Positions 6,448-14,959 are shown, numbered from the stretch's first letter. The stretch is DNA of 21,871 bases from CAXSEF01 sp964236535 (GCA_964236535.1 CAXSEF010000055.1:1-21871); one strand, 5' to 3'. Numbers and translations: made by a program. Notes: generated by a model not told the origin, from the letters alone.

Positions 6448-7752
6448 TCAGACCAGCCCCGCAGCACGCCGTCCGCTGAGGATTGCGCCGCCAACCGTGC
6501 CGGCGAGGCCGTCGCTGCGGACCGCCTCGCCGGCGAAGACGAGCCGGCCCGCCAGCGCCTGGCCGAGGACCTCGCGCTGCCCGCTCTGGCCGGGGGCGGC
6601 GTAGGCGTAGGCGCCGAGGAAGAGCGGGTCCCTGCCCCACCCGGTCTCGACTCCGCCCGGGGCGATCGCGCGGGCGGCATCGTCGCCGAGGGTGCGGCGG
6701 AGCTGGTCGCGTGCCCAGGCGGCGGCCTCGCCCGGAGCGGCGAGCGCGAGGTCCCAGGCGGCGGCACCCCCGAAGAACCCGATCAGGTGGTCGGCCCCGT
6801 CCGGCCAGGCCTGGAACATCATGCCGCGCTCGCCCGGCGCGAAGCGGCGCTCGACGGTGCAGCTGTCGGGCAGGCCCAGGCGATCGGGGCCGGCGGCGCG
6901 CAGCGCGACCTTGCTGAGCAGCCCCATCGGCAGGCCGTCGATCGCCTGCCGGGTGGCGGCGGGCAGCTCCGGCGCGAAGCGAATGCCGCCGGCGCCCAGC
7001 ACGCCGGTGGACACGGTCACGATGCAGCCGCCGGCGTGAACGGTGCCGGCCGGGGTCTCGACGCGCACGCCCGGACCGGACCAGTCGATCCGCGTGGCGG
7101 GGGTCACGAGCGCCGCCGCCGCCGCCTCGTCGGCAAAGACCCGCAGGACCCAGGCGCCGAGACCGCCGGGCACGCGCAGGTTGGCGCCGCCCAGCACGTT
7201 GCGGTGCCAGTCGCGCAGCGAGAGGTCGCCGGCGTCGGCGGCGGCGATGACCGCGCCCTCCCAGGTCTCGAGCGTGGGCGTCCAGGGGTCGCCCGCGACC
7301 CCGGCGCCTGCGGCGGACAGGCTGCTGTCGAAGCCGGGCGGCAGGCGGTCCAGGTGGCCGAGCACGGCGCCACGCCAGGCCGGCTCCGCGGCGGCGTAGG
7401 CCTGGCACTCGGCCGCGGTCGCGGGTCGGCCGCCGACGAACAGCCGGCCGGTGTGCATCTCCGGAGCCTCGCTCAGCGGGTCGCCGCGTTCGTGCGCCTG
7501 CTGCACCAGCGGGTTGCGCGCCGCGTCGTGCAGCCACGAGGCGCCATGGTCGAAGGCCGCACCCCCGAGGGCTGCGGGACGCTCGGTGTAGGCCCGGCCG
7601 CCGCAGCGCGCGCCGGCTTCCAGCAGCACCGTGCTGCGCCCGGCCTGACGCAGCGCCGCGGCGGCGGCAAGCCCGGCCGCTCCGGCGCCGACGACGACGA
7701 CCTCGACGCTGCCGGTCTGGCGGGCGGAGAACCCGGCCGGCCAAGCGCTCAT
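6448..7752 (-). CDS. FAD-dependent amine-oxidase-like oxidoreductase
   Basis: A 434-residue flavoprotein of the monoamine oxidase/phytoene-desaturase-like superfamily. The N-terminus has the dinucleotide-binding motif VVVVGAGAAGLAAA (about residues 18-31), an acidic strand end LLEAG, and the GGRAYT motif typical of flavin amine oxidases. The C-terminus has the second FAD contact, FAGEAVRSDGLAGTVGGAI. The middle (PGGLGAWV, VSTGVLGAGGIRF) fits the same family. The substrate cannot be told from sequence. I chose ATG 7752, which has GGA 8 bases upstream; a GTG two codons earlier (7758) is too close to that site. It lies 148 bases downstream of secG on the same strand, between secG and pyrG, and copy A of the hairpin repeat follows it. 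Confidence 0.85.
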   Translation of the reverse strand: MSAWPAGFSARQTGSVEVVVVGAGAAGLAAAAALRQAGRSTVLLEAGARCGGRAYTERPAALGGAAFDHGASWLHDAARNPLVQQAHERGDPLSEAPEMHTGRLFVGGRPATAAECQAYAAAEPAWRGAVLGHLDRLPPGFDSSLSAAGAGVAGDPWTPTLETWEGAVIAAADAGDLSLRDWHRNVLGGANLRVPGGLGAWVLRVFADEAAAAALVTPATRIDWSGPGVRVETPAGTVHAGGCIVTVSTGVLGAGGIRFAPELPAATRQAIDGLPMGLLSKVALRAAGPDRLGLPDSCTVERRFAPGERGMMFQAWPDGADHLIGFFGGAAAWDLALAAPGEAAAWARDQLRRTLGDDAARAIAPGGVETGWGRDPLFLGAYAYAAPGQSGQREVLGQALAGRLVFAGEAVRSDGLAGTVGGAILSGRRAAGLV

Positions 7753-7900
7753 CGGCACGATCCGTGCCGCCGGTCAGGCGCGCCGAACCTGCGATGCGGC
7801 GTGTCGAGCCGTTGCCGACCGACGGCATGCGGCGACGCCCGTCCATGTCCTGCCGCCGGACCTCGCCGCGGGCGGTGCCGGGGTTCCGTACCCGCAGTGC

Positions 7901-8377
7901 TCAGCGGGTCGGGACCTGCGGGCCACGGATCGGCGCGGCAGTCGCGGGGGCCGCCGGTGCAACGCCCGGGGCGGCGGGTTCGACGACCGGCTCGGGGCCC
8001 CCGCTGTCACCTGGCGGACGCGTGGTCGGGCCGGAGACCGGGGAGGCGGCCGGTGCGACGGCACGGTCCGCGGGCGTGGTGGCGATCCCGAGCGGGGCGG
8101 CCTGGCGCGGGGCGCCCGCGGTATCGAGCAGGTCGTGGCCGACGCCGCCGGTGCCGCGGTTGAGCATCGCCAGCCCGAGCGAGAGCAGCAGGAACACCGT
8201 GGCCAGCACGGCGGTGGCGCGGGTCAGCAGGTTCGCGGTGCCGCGTCCGCTCATGAACGAGCCCATGCCCTGCGACGAGCCGATGCCGAGCCCGCCGCCC
8301 TCGCTGCGCTGGATCAGCACCACGCCGATCAGCGCCAGGGTCACGAACAGGTGGACGATCAGCAGCACGGTAATCAT
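7901..8377 (-). CDS. secG: Preprotein translocase subunit SecG
   Basis: Small inner-membrane partner of SecYE that assists protein export. The N-terminus matches the family: a first membrane helix (about residues 3-21, LLIVHLFVTLALIGVVLIQ), the conserved loop RSEGGGLGIGSSQGMGSFMSGRG, and a second helix (about 52-72, NLLTRATAVLATVFLLLSL). The remaining 85 or so residues are a Pro/Ala/Thr-rich tail, making the protein 158 residues against about 110 for E. coli SecG; such tails occur in alphaproteobacteria. The ATG is preceded by GAAGG at 7 bases. A promoter candidate lies at 8404-8432. Confidence 0.93.
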   Translation of the reverse strand: MITVLLIVHLFVTLALIGVVLIQRSEGGGLGIGSSQGMGSFMSGRGTANLLTRATAVLATVFLLLSLGLAMLNRGTGGVGHDLLDTAGAPRQAAPLGIATTPADRAVAPAASPVSGPTTRPPGDSGGPEPVVEPAAPGVAPAAPATAAPIRGPQVPTR

Positions 8378-8403
8378 CGACGGCCTTCAGGAAGCAAGCG
8401 GGC

Positions 8404-8432
8404 CTTCTAGCGGGCGCAAGGGCGTGATGCAA
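8404..8432 (-). promoter_or_regulatory. Sigma-70-type promoter for secG
   Basis: On the minus strand, TTGCAT and TAGAAG are separated by exactly 17 bases. Transcription would start near 8397, giving a leader of about 20 bases before the secG ATG. Confidence 0.55.
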
Positions 8433-8522
8433 AACCGGCCGTCCCGCCGCCGGGCCGCATCGACCGGGCTGCCGGACCACAGCGGCCCGGGTTGCGGCCC
8501 TACGACGGATCGGGTGCGGCAC

Positions 8523-9230
8523 TCAGCCGCAGCGACGAGCCTCGACCAGGCGCGCCACCCGTTCCTCGAGGCCGGTGTCGCTCAGGCGGATGATCTCGTC
8601 GTTCGAGCTCTCGAGCATGGGCCTGGTGCGCAGCAGGGTCGACCGGCCCTGCTCGCGCAGCACCTGCCCCCACTGCATGCCGGTCGGATCGCTCAGGTCC
8701 GGCGGCCCGTACTTGTGCAGCAATGCGAGGTGGAACCGGCGCTTGGAGTCGTCGCGCACCGGCTCCTGCGACAGCACGATCTCGGTGACGATGCTCCGGT
8801 GCGGATGGGCCGGCAGGTCCTCCACGAAGCGCAGCACGACGCCGGTGCCGCCACCCAGCACCGCCGACGCCAGGCACGAACCCGCGGTCGGCCGGACCGG
8901 CACGTCGGCCGGTGCCGCGGGCGACCCCGGGACGGCGCCGGATGCGGCGTGCTCGTCCGCGCAGGGCGCGGCCGTGTCGCGCCAGGTCGTCTCGGTCGGC
9001 AGCGAGTGCTGCAGGGCAGCGCGGGCCTCGTCGTAGGTCATGTAGAGGCGCACGCCCCTCACGTCGGCCCCGCTCACGTCGGTGCCGGATCGACTGTCCG
9101 ACATGGTCCCGGCCGCAGCCGGCACCGTCGACCCTGCAGTGGCGGCCGCACCGCAGCCCACCAGTCCGACCGGAACTACTATACCCAGGGTTGCGAAAAA
9201 CAGGCCCGGGGCCAGCCGAATAGTGTGCAT
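8523..9230 (-). CDS. Putative lipoprotein of unknown function
   Basis: A 235-residue protein with a lipoprotein signal: a hydrophobic stretch (residues 8-24) followed by the lipobox L-V-G-C with Cys26, then a flexible Ala/Ser/Gly-rich linker. The mature part begins around VRGVRLYMTYDEARAALQ, a segment that resembles the start of small periplasmic domains in which a helix follows a short strand. It also has KYGPPD and an acidic/basic C-terminus. I do not recognise the family. It is the last gene of a leftward run beginning at glmU, 49 bases after the small secreted-protein gene. The ribosome site is weak (CGGG), so the exact start is less certain, although the signal sequence supports it. Confidence 0.7.
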   Translation of the reverse strand: MHTIRLAPGLFFATLGIVVPVGLVGCGAAATAGSTVPAAAGTMSDSRSGTDVSGADVRGVRLYMTYDEARAALQHSLPTETTWRDTAAPCADEHAASGAVPGSPAAPADVPVRPTAGSCLASAVLGGGTGVVLRFVEDLPAHPHRSIVTEIVLSQEPVRDDSKRRFHLALLHKYGPPDLSDPTGMQWGQVLREQGRSTLLRTRPMLESSNDEIIRLSDTGLEERVARLVEARRCG

Positions 9231-9279
9231 CCCGATATGCTAGCGGGCGCCGGATGCATTTCGCCAGAGCGAGATCGTA

Positions 9280-9483
9280 CTATCTCGACAGCGGCGGGGC
9301 CAGCGGCTGGGCGGTGTTCTGGCCGGCCCGTGCGCGCTGCAGCGACATCGCGTTCAGCCGCTCGATGTTGGCGCTCTGCGGGATCGCGGCGTGGCTCCTG
9401 GGCGCCGCGTGTCGGTGCGTGCCCGCCCACGCCGAGGAACCGGCCAGCAGAACGAAAACAAGGACAAGGCAAGCACGCGACAT
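9280..9483 (-). CDS. Small secreted protein, unknown function
   Basis: A 67-residue product with a clear export signal: Met-Ser-Arg, a hydrophobic core (residues 5-15, CLVLVFVLLAG) and an Ala-Trp-Ala cleavage site near residue 20. The mature peptide of about 47 residues is His-rich at its start (GTHRHAAPRSHAA) and ends with NIERLNAMSLQRARAGQN. The ATG has AGGA 8 bases upstream. It lies 112 bases downstream of glmS and 49 bases upstream of the lipoprotein gene, all on one strand. No family is recognised. Confidence 0.6.
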   Translation of the reverse strand: MSRACLVLVFVLLAGSSAWAGTHRHAAPRSHAAIPQSANIERLNAMSLQRARAGQNTAQPLAPPLSR

Positions 9484-9595
9484 GGCGAATTCCTGGTGGC
9501 CGAAAGCAGTCCAACGGCTGCGAGCGGAGTTCGTTGCTCCACAGGCACGAAATCCCGGCGTCCGGGGCGACCTGGCGTTGCCGGCCTCGGACCCG

Positions 9596-11419
9596 CTACT
9601 CGACGGTGACGGACTTGGCGAGGTTGCGCGGCTGGTCGACGTCGGTGCCGCGCAGCACCGCCACCTGGTAGGCGAGCATCTGCACGGCGATCGCGTGCAG
9701 GATCGGCGCCACGAACGGGTCGACCTGCGGCAGCACGACGGTGTGCTCGGCCAGCCGGTGCAGCCGCTCGGCGCCGATCGCGTCGCTCAGCACGATCAGC
9801 CGCCCGCCGCGCGCCGCCGCCTCCTGCAGGTTCGACGCGGTCTTGTCGAACAGCGGGCCGGACGGCGCGATGGCGATGATCGGCACGCGGCCGTCGATCA
9901 GCGCGATCGGACCGTGCTTCATCTCGCCAGCCGCGTAGCCCTCGGCGTGGATGTAGGTGACTTCCTTGAGCTTGAGCGCACCCTCCATGGCGATCGGGAA
10001 GCAGGCGCCGCGGCCGAGATAGAGCACGTCGCGGGCCTCGGCGACGATGGCGGCGGCGGGCGCGAGCTGGCCGGCGGCCGCCAGCACCTCGGTGGCGCGG
10101 CCGGGCAGCTCCAGCAGGCAGGCGGCCAGGTGGGCCTCGCGTTCCGGCGACAGGGTGCCGTGGGCGCGACCGAACGCCAGCGCCAGCCCGGCGAGGACGG
10201 CGAGCTGGGCGGTGGTGGCCTTGGTGCTGGCCACGCTGATCTCCGGCCCCGCCACCGTCTCCAGCACCGCATCGCTCTCGCGCGCGATCGTGCTCTCGGC
10301 GACGTTGATGATGGACAGCACGCGCTGTCCGGCGGCACGCAGCGAGCGCAGCGCGGCCAGCGTGTCGGCGGTCTCGCCGGACTGGCTGAGCAGCAGCGCG
10401 AGACCGCCCCGGGCCAGCGGCGGCTCGCGGTAGCGCAGCTCGCTGGCGACGTCGGCGTCGGTCGGGATGCGGGCCTCGGCTTCCAGCCAGTAGCGCCCGA
10501 CGAGGCCCGCGTAGAAGCCGGACCCGCAGGCCGAGATGGTGATGCGCGGGATCGCGGCGAGCTCGAACCCCAGCTCCGGCAGCCGGGCCGTGCAGGTCGC
10601 GGGGTCGATCACCCGGCGCAGCGTCTGGCCGATCACCGACGGATGCTCGTGCAGCTCCTTTTCCATGTAGTGGCGAAAGCCGTCCTTGCCGATCGCCGCA
10701 CCGGCATGGGCGGTCAGGCGGATCTCGCGCTGCACGCGCGTGCCGTCTGCGTCGTGGATCGTGGCGCCGTCGCGGGTCAGCACCGCCCAGTCGCCGTCCT
10801 GCAGGAACGCCACCCGGCTGGTGAGCGGCGCCAGCGCGAGGCTGTCGGAGCCGAGATACATCTCGTCCGCGCCGTAGCCGATGGCGAGCGGGGCGCCGTG
10901 CCGGGCGCCGACCACGAGGTCGGGGTAGCCCGCGAAGATCAGCGCCAGGGCGTAGGCACCCTGCAGCCGGGCGAACGCGGCGCACGACGCGTCCGCCGGC
11001 GACAGGCCGCGCCGCAGGTTGAGGTCGATGAGCTGGACCACCGCCTCGGTATCGGTCTCGGTGCTGAACACCTGGCCCGCGGCCTCCAGCTCCGCGCGCA
11101 GCTCGGCGTGGTTCTCGATGATGCCGTTGTGCACGATGCTGACCAGCGCGGTGGAGTGCGGGTGCGCGTTGGTCTCGGTGGCCGCGCCATGCGTCGCCCA
11201 GCGGGTGTGGCCGATGCCGGTGTTGCCGGACAGCGGCTCGCGCTGCAGCGCCGCCGCGAGGTGCGCGAGCTTGCCGGGGGCGCGCCGGCGCTCGATCCGC
11301 CCGTCGACCAGCGTGGCGATCCCGGCGCTGTCGTAGCCGCGATACTCCAGGCAGCGCAGCGCCTCGAGCAGGACGAGTGCTGCCGGGCGGACACCGGTGA
11401 CGGCGACGATGCCGCACAT
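9596..11419 (-). CDS. glmS: Glutamine-fructose-6-phosphate aminotransferase (isomerizing)
   Basis: Makes glucosamine-6-phosphate from fructose-6-phosphate and glutamine, the first step to UDP-GlcNAc. The 607 residues start MCGIVAVTG with the N-terminal nucleophile Cys2. They include RCLEYRGYDSAGIA, GHTRWATHG and NGIIENHAELR of the glutaminase domain, then two SIS sugar-isomerase domains (ACGSGFYAG, LLSQSGETADT, STKATTAQ) and the conserved end VDQPRNLAKSVTVE. The start ATG shares one base with the stop of glmU (TGATG), so the two genes are probably translationally coupled. The frame is open upstream of this start, but that stretch is glmU in another frame. I see no glmS ribozyme, as expected outside Firmicutes. 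Confidence 0.97.
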   Translation of the reverse strand: MCGIVAVTGVRPAALVLLEALRCLEYRGYDSAGIATLVDGRIERRRAPGKLAHLAAALQREPLSGNTGIGHTRWATHGAATETNAHPHSTALVSIVHNGIIENHAELRAELEAAGQVFSTETDTEAVVQLIDLNLRRGLSPADASCAAFARLQGAYALALIFAGYPDLVVGARHGAPLAIGYGADEMYLGSDSLALAPLTSRVAFLQDGDWAVLTRDGATIHDADGTRVQREIRLTAHAGAAIGKDGFRHYMEKELHEHPSVIGQTLRRVIDPATCTARLPELGFELAAIPRITISACGSGFYAGLVGRYWLEAEARIPTDADVASELRYREPPLARGGLALLLSQSGETADTLAALRSLRAAGQRVLSIINVAESTIARESDAVLETVAGPEISVASTKATTAQLAVLAGLALAFGRAHGTLSPEREAHLAACLLELPGRATEVLAAAGQLAPAAAIVAEARDVLYLGRGACFPIAMEGALKLKEVTYIHAEGYAAGEMKHGPIALIDGRVPIIAIAPSGPLFDKTASNLQEAAARGGRLIVLSDAIGAERLHRLAEHTVVLPQVDPFVAPILHAIAVQMLAYQVAVLRGTDVDQPRNLAKSVTVE

Positions 11420-12780
11420 CAGGGCGCACCCTCGGGCGACGTCGGCGCGGCCTCCGCGGGCGCCGCCGCGCCGGCCGCGGCACGGCCGGCGCGGAAGCTC
11501 GCCGCGGCTCCCGCACGGGCGACCTGGCGGGCGCGGCCGAACGCCATGGCGTCCGCGGCGACGTCGGAGACGATGACGCTGCCGGCGGCGACCAGCGCCC
11601 CGGCGCCGATGCTGACCGGGGCCACCAGGATGGCGTCGGAGCCGATGAACGCGCGCTCGCCGATGGTCGTGCGGTGCTTGGCGTAGCCGTCGTAGTTGCA
11701 GGTGATGGTGCCGGCGCCGATGTTGCTGCGCGCGCCGATGCTGGCGTCGCCGAGATAGGACAGATGGCTGGCCTTGGCCCCGGCCCCGAGATGGGTGGCC
11801 TTCAGCTCGACGAAGTTGCCGACATGCGCGCCCTCGTCCAGCACGGTGCCGGGACGCAGACGGGCGTAGGGGCCGACCACGGCGCCCGGGCCCACGCTGC
11901 AGCCTTCGAGATGGCTGAAGGCGCGTATCTGCGCGCCCTCGCCCACCGCCACGCCGGGGCCGAACACGACGTGCGGGCCGACCACGACATCGGGGGCAAG
12001 CCGGGTATCGGCGCAGAGGAAGACCGTGTCGGGTGCGGTGAGGGTGACGCCGGCTTCCATGGCGCGGGCACGAAGCAGCGACTGCACCGCGGCCTCGGCG
12101 GCGGCCAGCTCCCCCCGCGAGTTGATGCCGCGCAGCTCGGCCTCCGGCGCCTCGACCGCGGTGACGCAGGCGCCCCCGGCGGCCGCGATCGCCACGACAT
12201 CGGTCAGGTAGTGCTCGCCCGCCGCGTTGTCGGCCCGCACCGCATGCAGCCAGCGCGCCATGTCGACCGACGGCGCGCAGAGCACCCCGGCGTTGCACAG
12301 GCCGACGGCGCGCTCGCTGTCGCTGGCCTCGGCGTGCTCGACGACGCGTCGCACCCGGCCGTCCAGCTCGATCACCCGCCCGTAGCGGCCGGGGTCGGCC
12401 GGGCGCATGGCCAGCAAGGCGAGGCCGACCCCCGGCTGCGCCCGGCGGGTGAGCAGGCGCCGCAGGGTGGCCGCGGTGATCAGCGGGTTGTCGCCATACA
12501 GCACCGCGACCTCGCCGTCGCCGAACAGCGCCTCCGCCCGCAGCGCCGCATGGGCGGTGCCGAGGCGCTCGTGCTGGATGACGCTCCGGTGCGGGGAGAC
12601 CGTGGCGGCGACCTCGTCCATGCCCGGGCCGACGACGACGACCACCCGGTCGAACACCTGCTCGGCCGCGTCGAGGAGATGACGCACCATCGGCCGGCCG
12701 GCGAGGTGGTGCATGACCTTGGGGTGGCGCGAGCGCATGCGCGTGCCCTGCCCGGCAGCGAGGATGATCGCGGTTGCCAT
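11419..12780 (-). CDS. glmU: Bifunctional UDP-GlcNAc pyrophosphorylase/GlcN-1-P acetyltransferase
   Basis: Catalyses the last two steps to UDP-GlcNAc: acetylation of glucosamine-1-phosphate and uridylyl transfer. The 453-residue length is normal. The N-terminal nucleotidyltransferase has LAAGQGTRM (residues 7-15), HPK with the catalytic Lys21, QHERLGTAHA, YGDNPLI and NAGVLCA. The C-terminal left-handed beta-helix has GPYARLRPGT, VGNFVELKATHLG, ASHLSYLGDASIG and NIGAGTITCNYDG with the acetyl-CoA site. The final 35 residues are a loose Ala/Pro tail. The start at 12780 begins at the conserved MATAIILAAG; GGAG lies only 2 bases upstream, which is closer than usual. It is first in a leftward run with glmS. 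Confidence 0.96.
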   Translation of the reverse strand: MATAIILAAGQGTRMRSRHPKVMHHLAGRPMVRHLLDAAEQVFDRVVVVVGPGMDEVAATVSPHRSVIQHERLGTAHAALRAEALFGDGEVAVLYGDNPLITAATLRRLLTRRAQPGVGLALLAMRPADPGRYGRVIELDGRVRRVVEHAEASDSERAVGLCNAGVLCAPSVDMARWLHAVRADNAAGEHYLTDVVAIAAAGGACVTAVEAPEAELRGINSRGELAAAEAAVQSLLRARAMEAGVTLTAPDTVFLCADTRLAPDVVVGPHVVFGPGVAVGEGAQIRAFSHLEGCSVGPGAVVGPYARLRPGTVLDEGAHVGNFVELKATHLGAGAKASHLSYLGDASIGARSNIGAGTITCNYDGYAKHRTTIGERAFIGSDAILVAPVSIGAGALVAAGSVIVSDVAADAMAFGRARQVARAGAAASFRAGRAAAGAAAPAEAAPTSPEGAP

Positions 12781-13124
12781 GGCTCCGGGTAGCGGGCGGC
12801 TGGCGCGGCTGTCAAACCGCGCGGGTTGACGAATTATTGCGCTGTCCGCAGGACGGCAAGGCGGGCTCCGCGCCGGCAGGCTGCCGGACCAGGGAGAGCG
12901 CAGGAGGCCTTGCCCCTTTGACGCCGTCAGAGCCCGGGCCTGTGGAAGCCGTCCGCCAGGCAGAGCGATCCGGGGCGACCGGCCGCCACCGGCGCAAGGC
13001 AGAGGCGGCGCACGCCTACCCTCGTCGGCCGCCGGCAAGGCAGATGCTGCCGGGCCGTTGCCGGCCGGTCTCCGGAAACTCCAGCAACGCGTTGTCGATA
13101 AACAATTACGTGAAAGAGAGAACG
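12781..13124. other. Intergenic region between divergent glmU and gph
   Basis: This 344-base region separates divergent start codons. It holds a candidate glmU promoter (12831-12859). The last 45 bases before gph are locally AT-richer (GATAAACAATTACGTG) and hold its leader, but I found no convincing -35/-10 pair for gph. No small gene or strong terminator is visible. Confidence 0.5.
12831..12859 (-). promoter_or_regulatory. Candidate promoter for glmU-glmS
   Basis: On the minus strand TTGCCG and TAATTC are 17 bases apart, which would start transcription near 12824 with a leader of about 44 bases. A perfect TTGACA also exists closer in (12815-12810) but has only a poor -10 and would leave almost no leader. 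Confidence 0.4.
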
Positions 13125-13802
13125 ATGGACGAGGCTGGTCCGGCTGGCATCGTGGTGTTCGACCTCGACGGCACGCTGGTGGACTCGGTGCCCGACCTGG
13201 CGGCGGCGGCGAACCGCATGCTGGCGCGGCGCTCGGTGCCGGCGCTGGATCATGCGCAGGTCACAGCCATGGTCGGCGATGGCGTGGCGGTGCTGGTGCG
13301 TCGGGTGTTCGCGAGCCGCGGCATGGTACCGGACGACGCGGCGCAGGGCGAGTTCCTGGCCGACTACACGGCGCACGCCGCAGACCGGACGGTCGCCTAT
13401 CCCGGCGTGCTCGACGGGCTGGGCCGGCTGCGGGACGCGGGCCTGCGTCTCGCGGTGTGCACCAACAAGCCGGTCGCGCCGGCACGGCAGCTGCTGCAGC
13501 GGCTGGGCATGGCGGGGTGGTTCGTGACGGTGACCGGCGGCGACAGCTTCGCGGTGCGCAAGCCCGACCCGGACCACGTGCGACAGACCCTGGCGCTGGC
13601 CGGAGGCCAGGCCGGTCGCGCGGTGATGGTGGGCGACAGCGAACACGACATGACGGCGGGTCGGAGCGCGGGACTGCGCTGCATCCATGCCGGCTGGGGC
13701 TACGGCGCCGCTGGCGCCGCGGACCACGCCGATGCGGTGGCCAGTCGGTTCGCGGAGGTGCCGACGCTGGTGGCGCGGCTGCTGGACGTTGAAAACCAAT
13801 AG
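13125..13802 (+). CDS. gph: Phosphoglycolate phosphatase (HAD family)
   Basis: A 225-residue HAD-superfamily phosphatase, probably removing phosphate from 2-phosphoglycolate. Motif I FDLDGTLVDS has nucleophile Asp13 and acid/base Asp15, motif II is VCTNKP with Thr113, motif III is RKPDPDH with Lys146, and motif IV is MVGDSEHDMTAG with Asp171 and Asp175. The helical cap between motifs I and II (NRMLARRSVPAL, MVGDGVAVLVRR) matches the Gph type. Related HAD phosphatases have similar motifs, so the substrate is a family-level inference. The frame is open upstream, but the start at 13125 precedes motif I at the usual distance and has an AGAGAG ribosome site. It diverges from glmU. Copy B of the hairpin repeat lies 93 bases after its stop. 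Confidence 0.88.
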   Translation: MDEAGPAGIVVFDLDGTLVDSVPDLAAAANRMLARRSVPALDHAQVTAMVGDGVAVLVRRVFASRGMVPDDAAQGEFLADYTAHAADRTVAYPGVLDGLGRLRDAGLRLAVCTNKPVAPARQLLQRLGMAGWFVTVTGGDSFAVRKPDPDHVRQTLALAGGQAGRAVMVGDSEHDMTAGRSAGLRCIHAGWGYGAAGAADHADAVASRFAEVPTLVARLLDVENQ

Positions 13803-14164
13803 CTTGCAGGCGTATTCTGCGATCCTGGATTAGGATGACGGAAGATGCCCGCCCTGTAGCGTGACCGTCAGGCTTGAGCGACACCGGCCAGGCCTGCAAG
13901 GCCAGAGGCTCTGCCTCTGGACTCCGCCAAAGGCCGAGCCTTTGGAATCCCTATGCATAAGGAACGGGTTTCAAAGGCCTCAGGCCTTTGGCGGGGTCTG
14001 GGCGGTGCCCGCGCAAGGTTCCGATGACCCTGCTTGGGTCATCGGAATGCGGGCGGAGGGAGCGCCCAGCCTTGCTGCGCCTACGGGCCTATGCCCAAGG
14101 TCTCTGGTATCAGGCGGGTCAGAACCCGGCTTCGCATTCAGGTCGAAGATCAGGCCCCAAGTCG
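13803..14164. other. Convergent intergenic region with repeat copy B
   Basis: This 362-base gap lies between the 3' ends of gph and the DUF3108 gene. Copy B of the multi-hairpin element fills its middle. A weak ATCCT/AGGAT hairpin precedes the element, and the 89 bases after it show nothing recognisable. Short open frames here do not look coding. Confidence 0.6.
13896..14075 (+). repeat. Multi-hairpin intergenic repeat, copy B
   Basis: A 180-bp copy of the element at 6244-6421, in the opposite orientation, again bounded by GCAAGGC and GCCTTGC. Its hairpins are 13902-13920 (8-bp stem), 13927-13945 (8-bp), 13972-13990 (8-bp) and 14021-14045 (10-bp stem CCGATGACCC with GGGTCATCGG, 5-base loop). 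Relative to copy A, the second hairpin changes only in its loop and the third replaces a G-T pair with A-T. The last large hairpin gains one loop base. This pattern suggests selection for structure. Confidence 0.85.
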
Positions 14165-14959
14165 TTATTTGTTCACGAGATAAGCGATGGCCGCGCCGAA
14201 GAACCGGGTCTCGAAGCTGATGCGGACCGGGACCGGCGGCGTGCCCGGACGCAGTCGCGCGAACCACGCGCTGCCATGCAGCGGCTTGTCGGCGTCCGCA
14301 GGGTCGGCGTCCTTCGCGAAGCCGGCGAGCTGGCGGCCGACCAGGTCGCAGCGCAGGGCGGGACCGGAAAACGTCGAGCGATCGCTGGGCGGCAGGGTCT
14401 CCTGGCCCACGGTGCGGGCGCTGAGCTCGGACAGGCGGCGGCCGTCGAAGGTGCGCTGGACGCCGTCGCAGCGTCCGGTGCGGGCGACCGAGGAGATCAG
14501 CTCGGCCATGGCGCTGAGATTGTCGATGGTGCCGGCCTGCTCGGCGGCGGAGACCGGCTGGCGCTCGTCCTCCACCGGCGGGACAAGCTGAACCATGACG
14601 GGATCACCGGCGGGATAGTCGATCTGCGTGATGCGGGAGCGGCCGCGAGCGTCGCCGAACGCGTAGTAGCGGGTCGGGCGGGCCCGGTCGCCGGCAAAGG
14701 CGCCGGTGGCGACGCTGTCGACATGGGCGTGCAGGAAGACCCCGAACACGCCGGCGGTGTCGAACACCAGCTTGACCTGGTAGGTGGGTCCGATCGCGTA
14801 GCTGGTGTGCAGGCGCAACACCGGGAGCCCGGCGGCGTACGCCACGTAGTCGGCCTGCACCGCGGCGTCCTCCGCGGCGACCGGAGCCAGCTGGGCGAAG
14901 CCGGGTTCGCCCCCCAGCATCGCGCACGCCAGCAGCACGGCGACCGGGCGGGCGATCAT
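14165..14959 (-). CDS. DUF3108 domain protein, exported
   Basis: A 264-residue protein with a signal peptide (hydrophobic residues 6-16, likely cleavage after FA at residue 22). The mature part (DYVAYAAGLPVLRLHTSYAIGPTYQVKLVFDTAGVFG in overlapping beta-strand pattern, then SRITQIDYPAGDPVMVQL and the C-terminal RISFETRFFGAAIAYLV) resembles the DUF3108 family: envelope beta-rich proteins of uncertain role in Gram-negative bacteria. The family call is from memory of the fold pattern. Its ATG overlaps the stop of the upstream VOC gene by 4 bases (ATGA), so the two are likely co-translated. Confidence 0.75.
   Translation of the reverse strand: MIARPVAVLLACAMLGGEPGFAQLAPVAAEDAAVQADYVAYAAGLPVLRLHTSYAIGPTYQVKLVFDTAGVFGVFLHAHVDSVATGAFAGDRARPTRYYAFGDARGRSRITQIDYPAGDPVMVQLVPPVEDERQPVSAAEQAGTIDNLSAMAELISSVARTGRCDGVQRTFDGRRLSELSARTVGQETLPPSDRSTFSGPALRCDLVGRQLAGFAKDADPADADKPLHGSAWFARLRPGTPPVPVRISFETRFFGAAIAYLVNK

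Noticed and set aside
4508..7846. A continuous 1112-codon frame suggesting a pyrG fusion
   Set aside because: The upstream portion is the oxidoreductase gene read in a different frame and the hairpin repeat; pyrG has its own ribosome site and conserved start at 6136.
9254..11686. An 810-codon open frame on the plus strand opposite glmS
   Set aside because: Antisense shadow; glmS matches its family from end to end.
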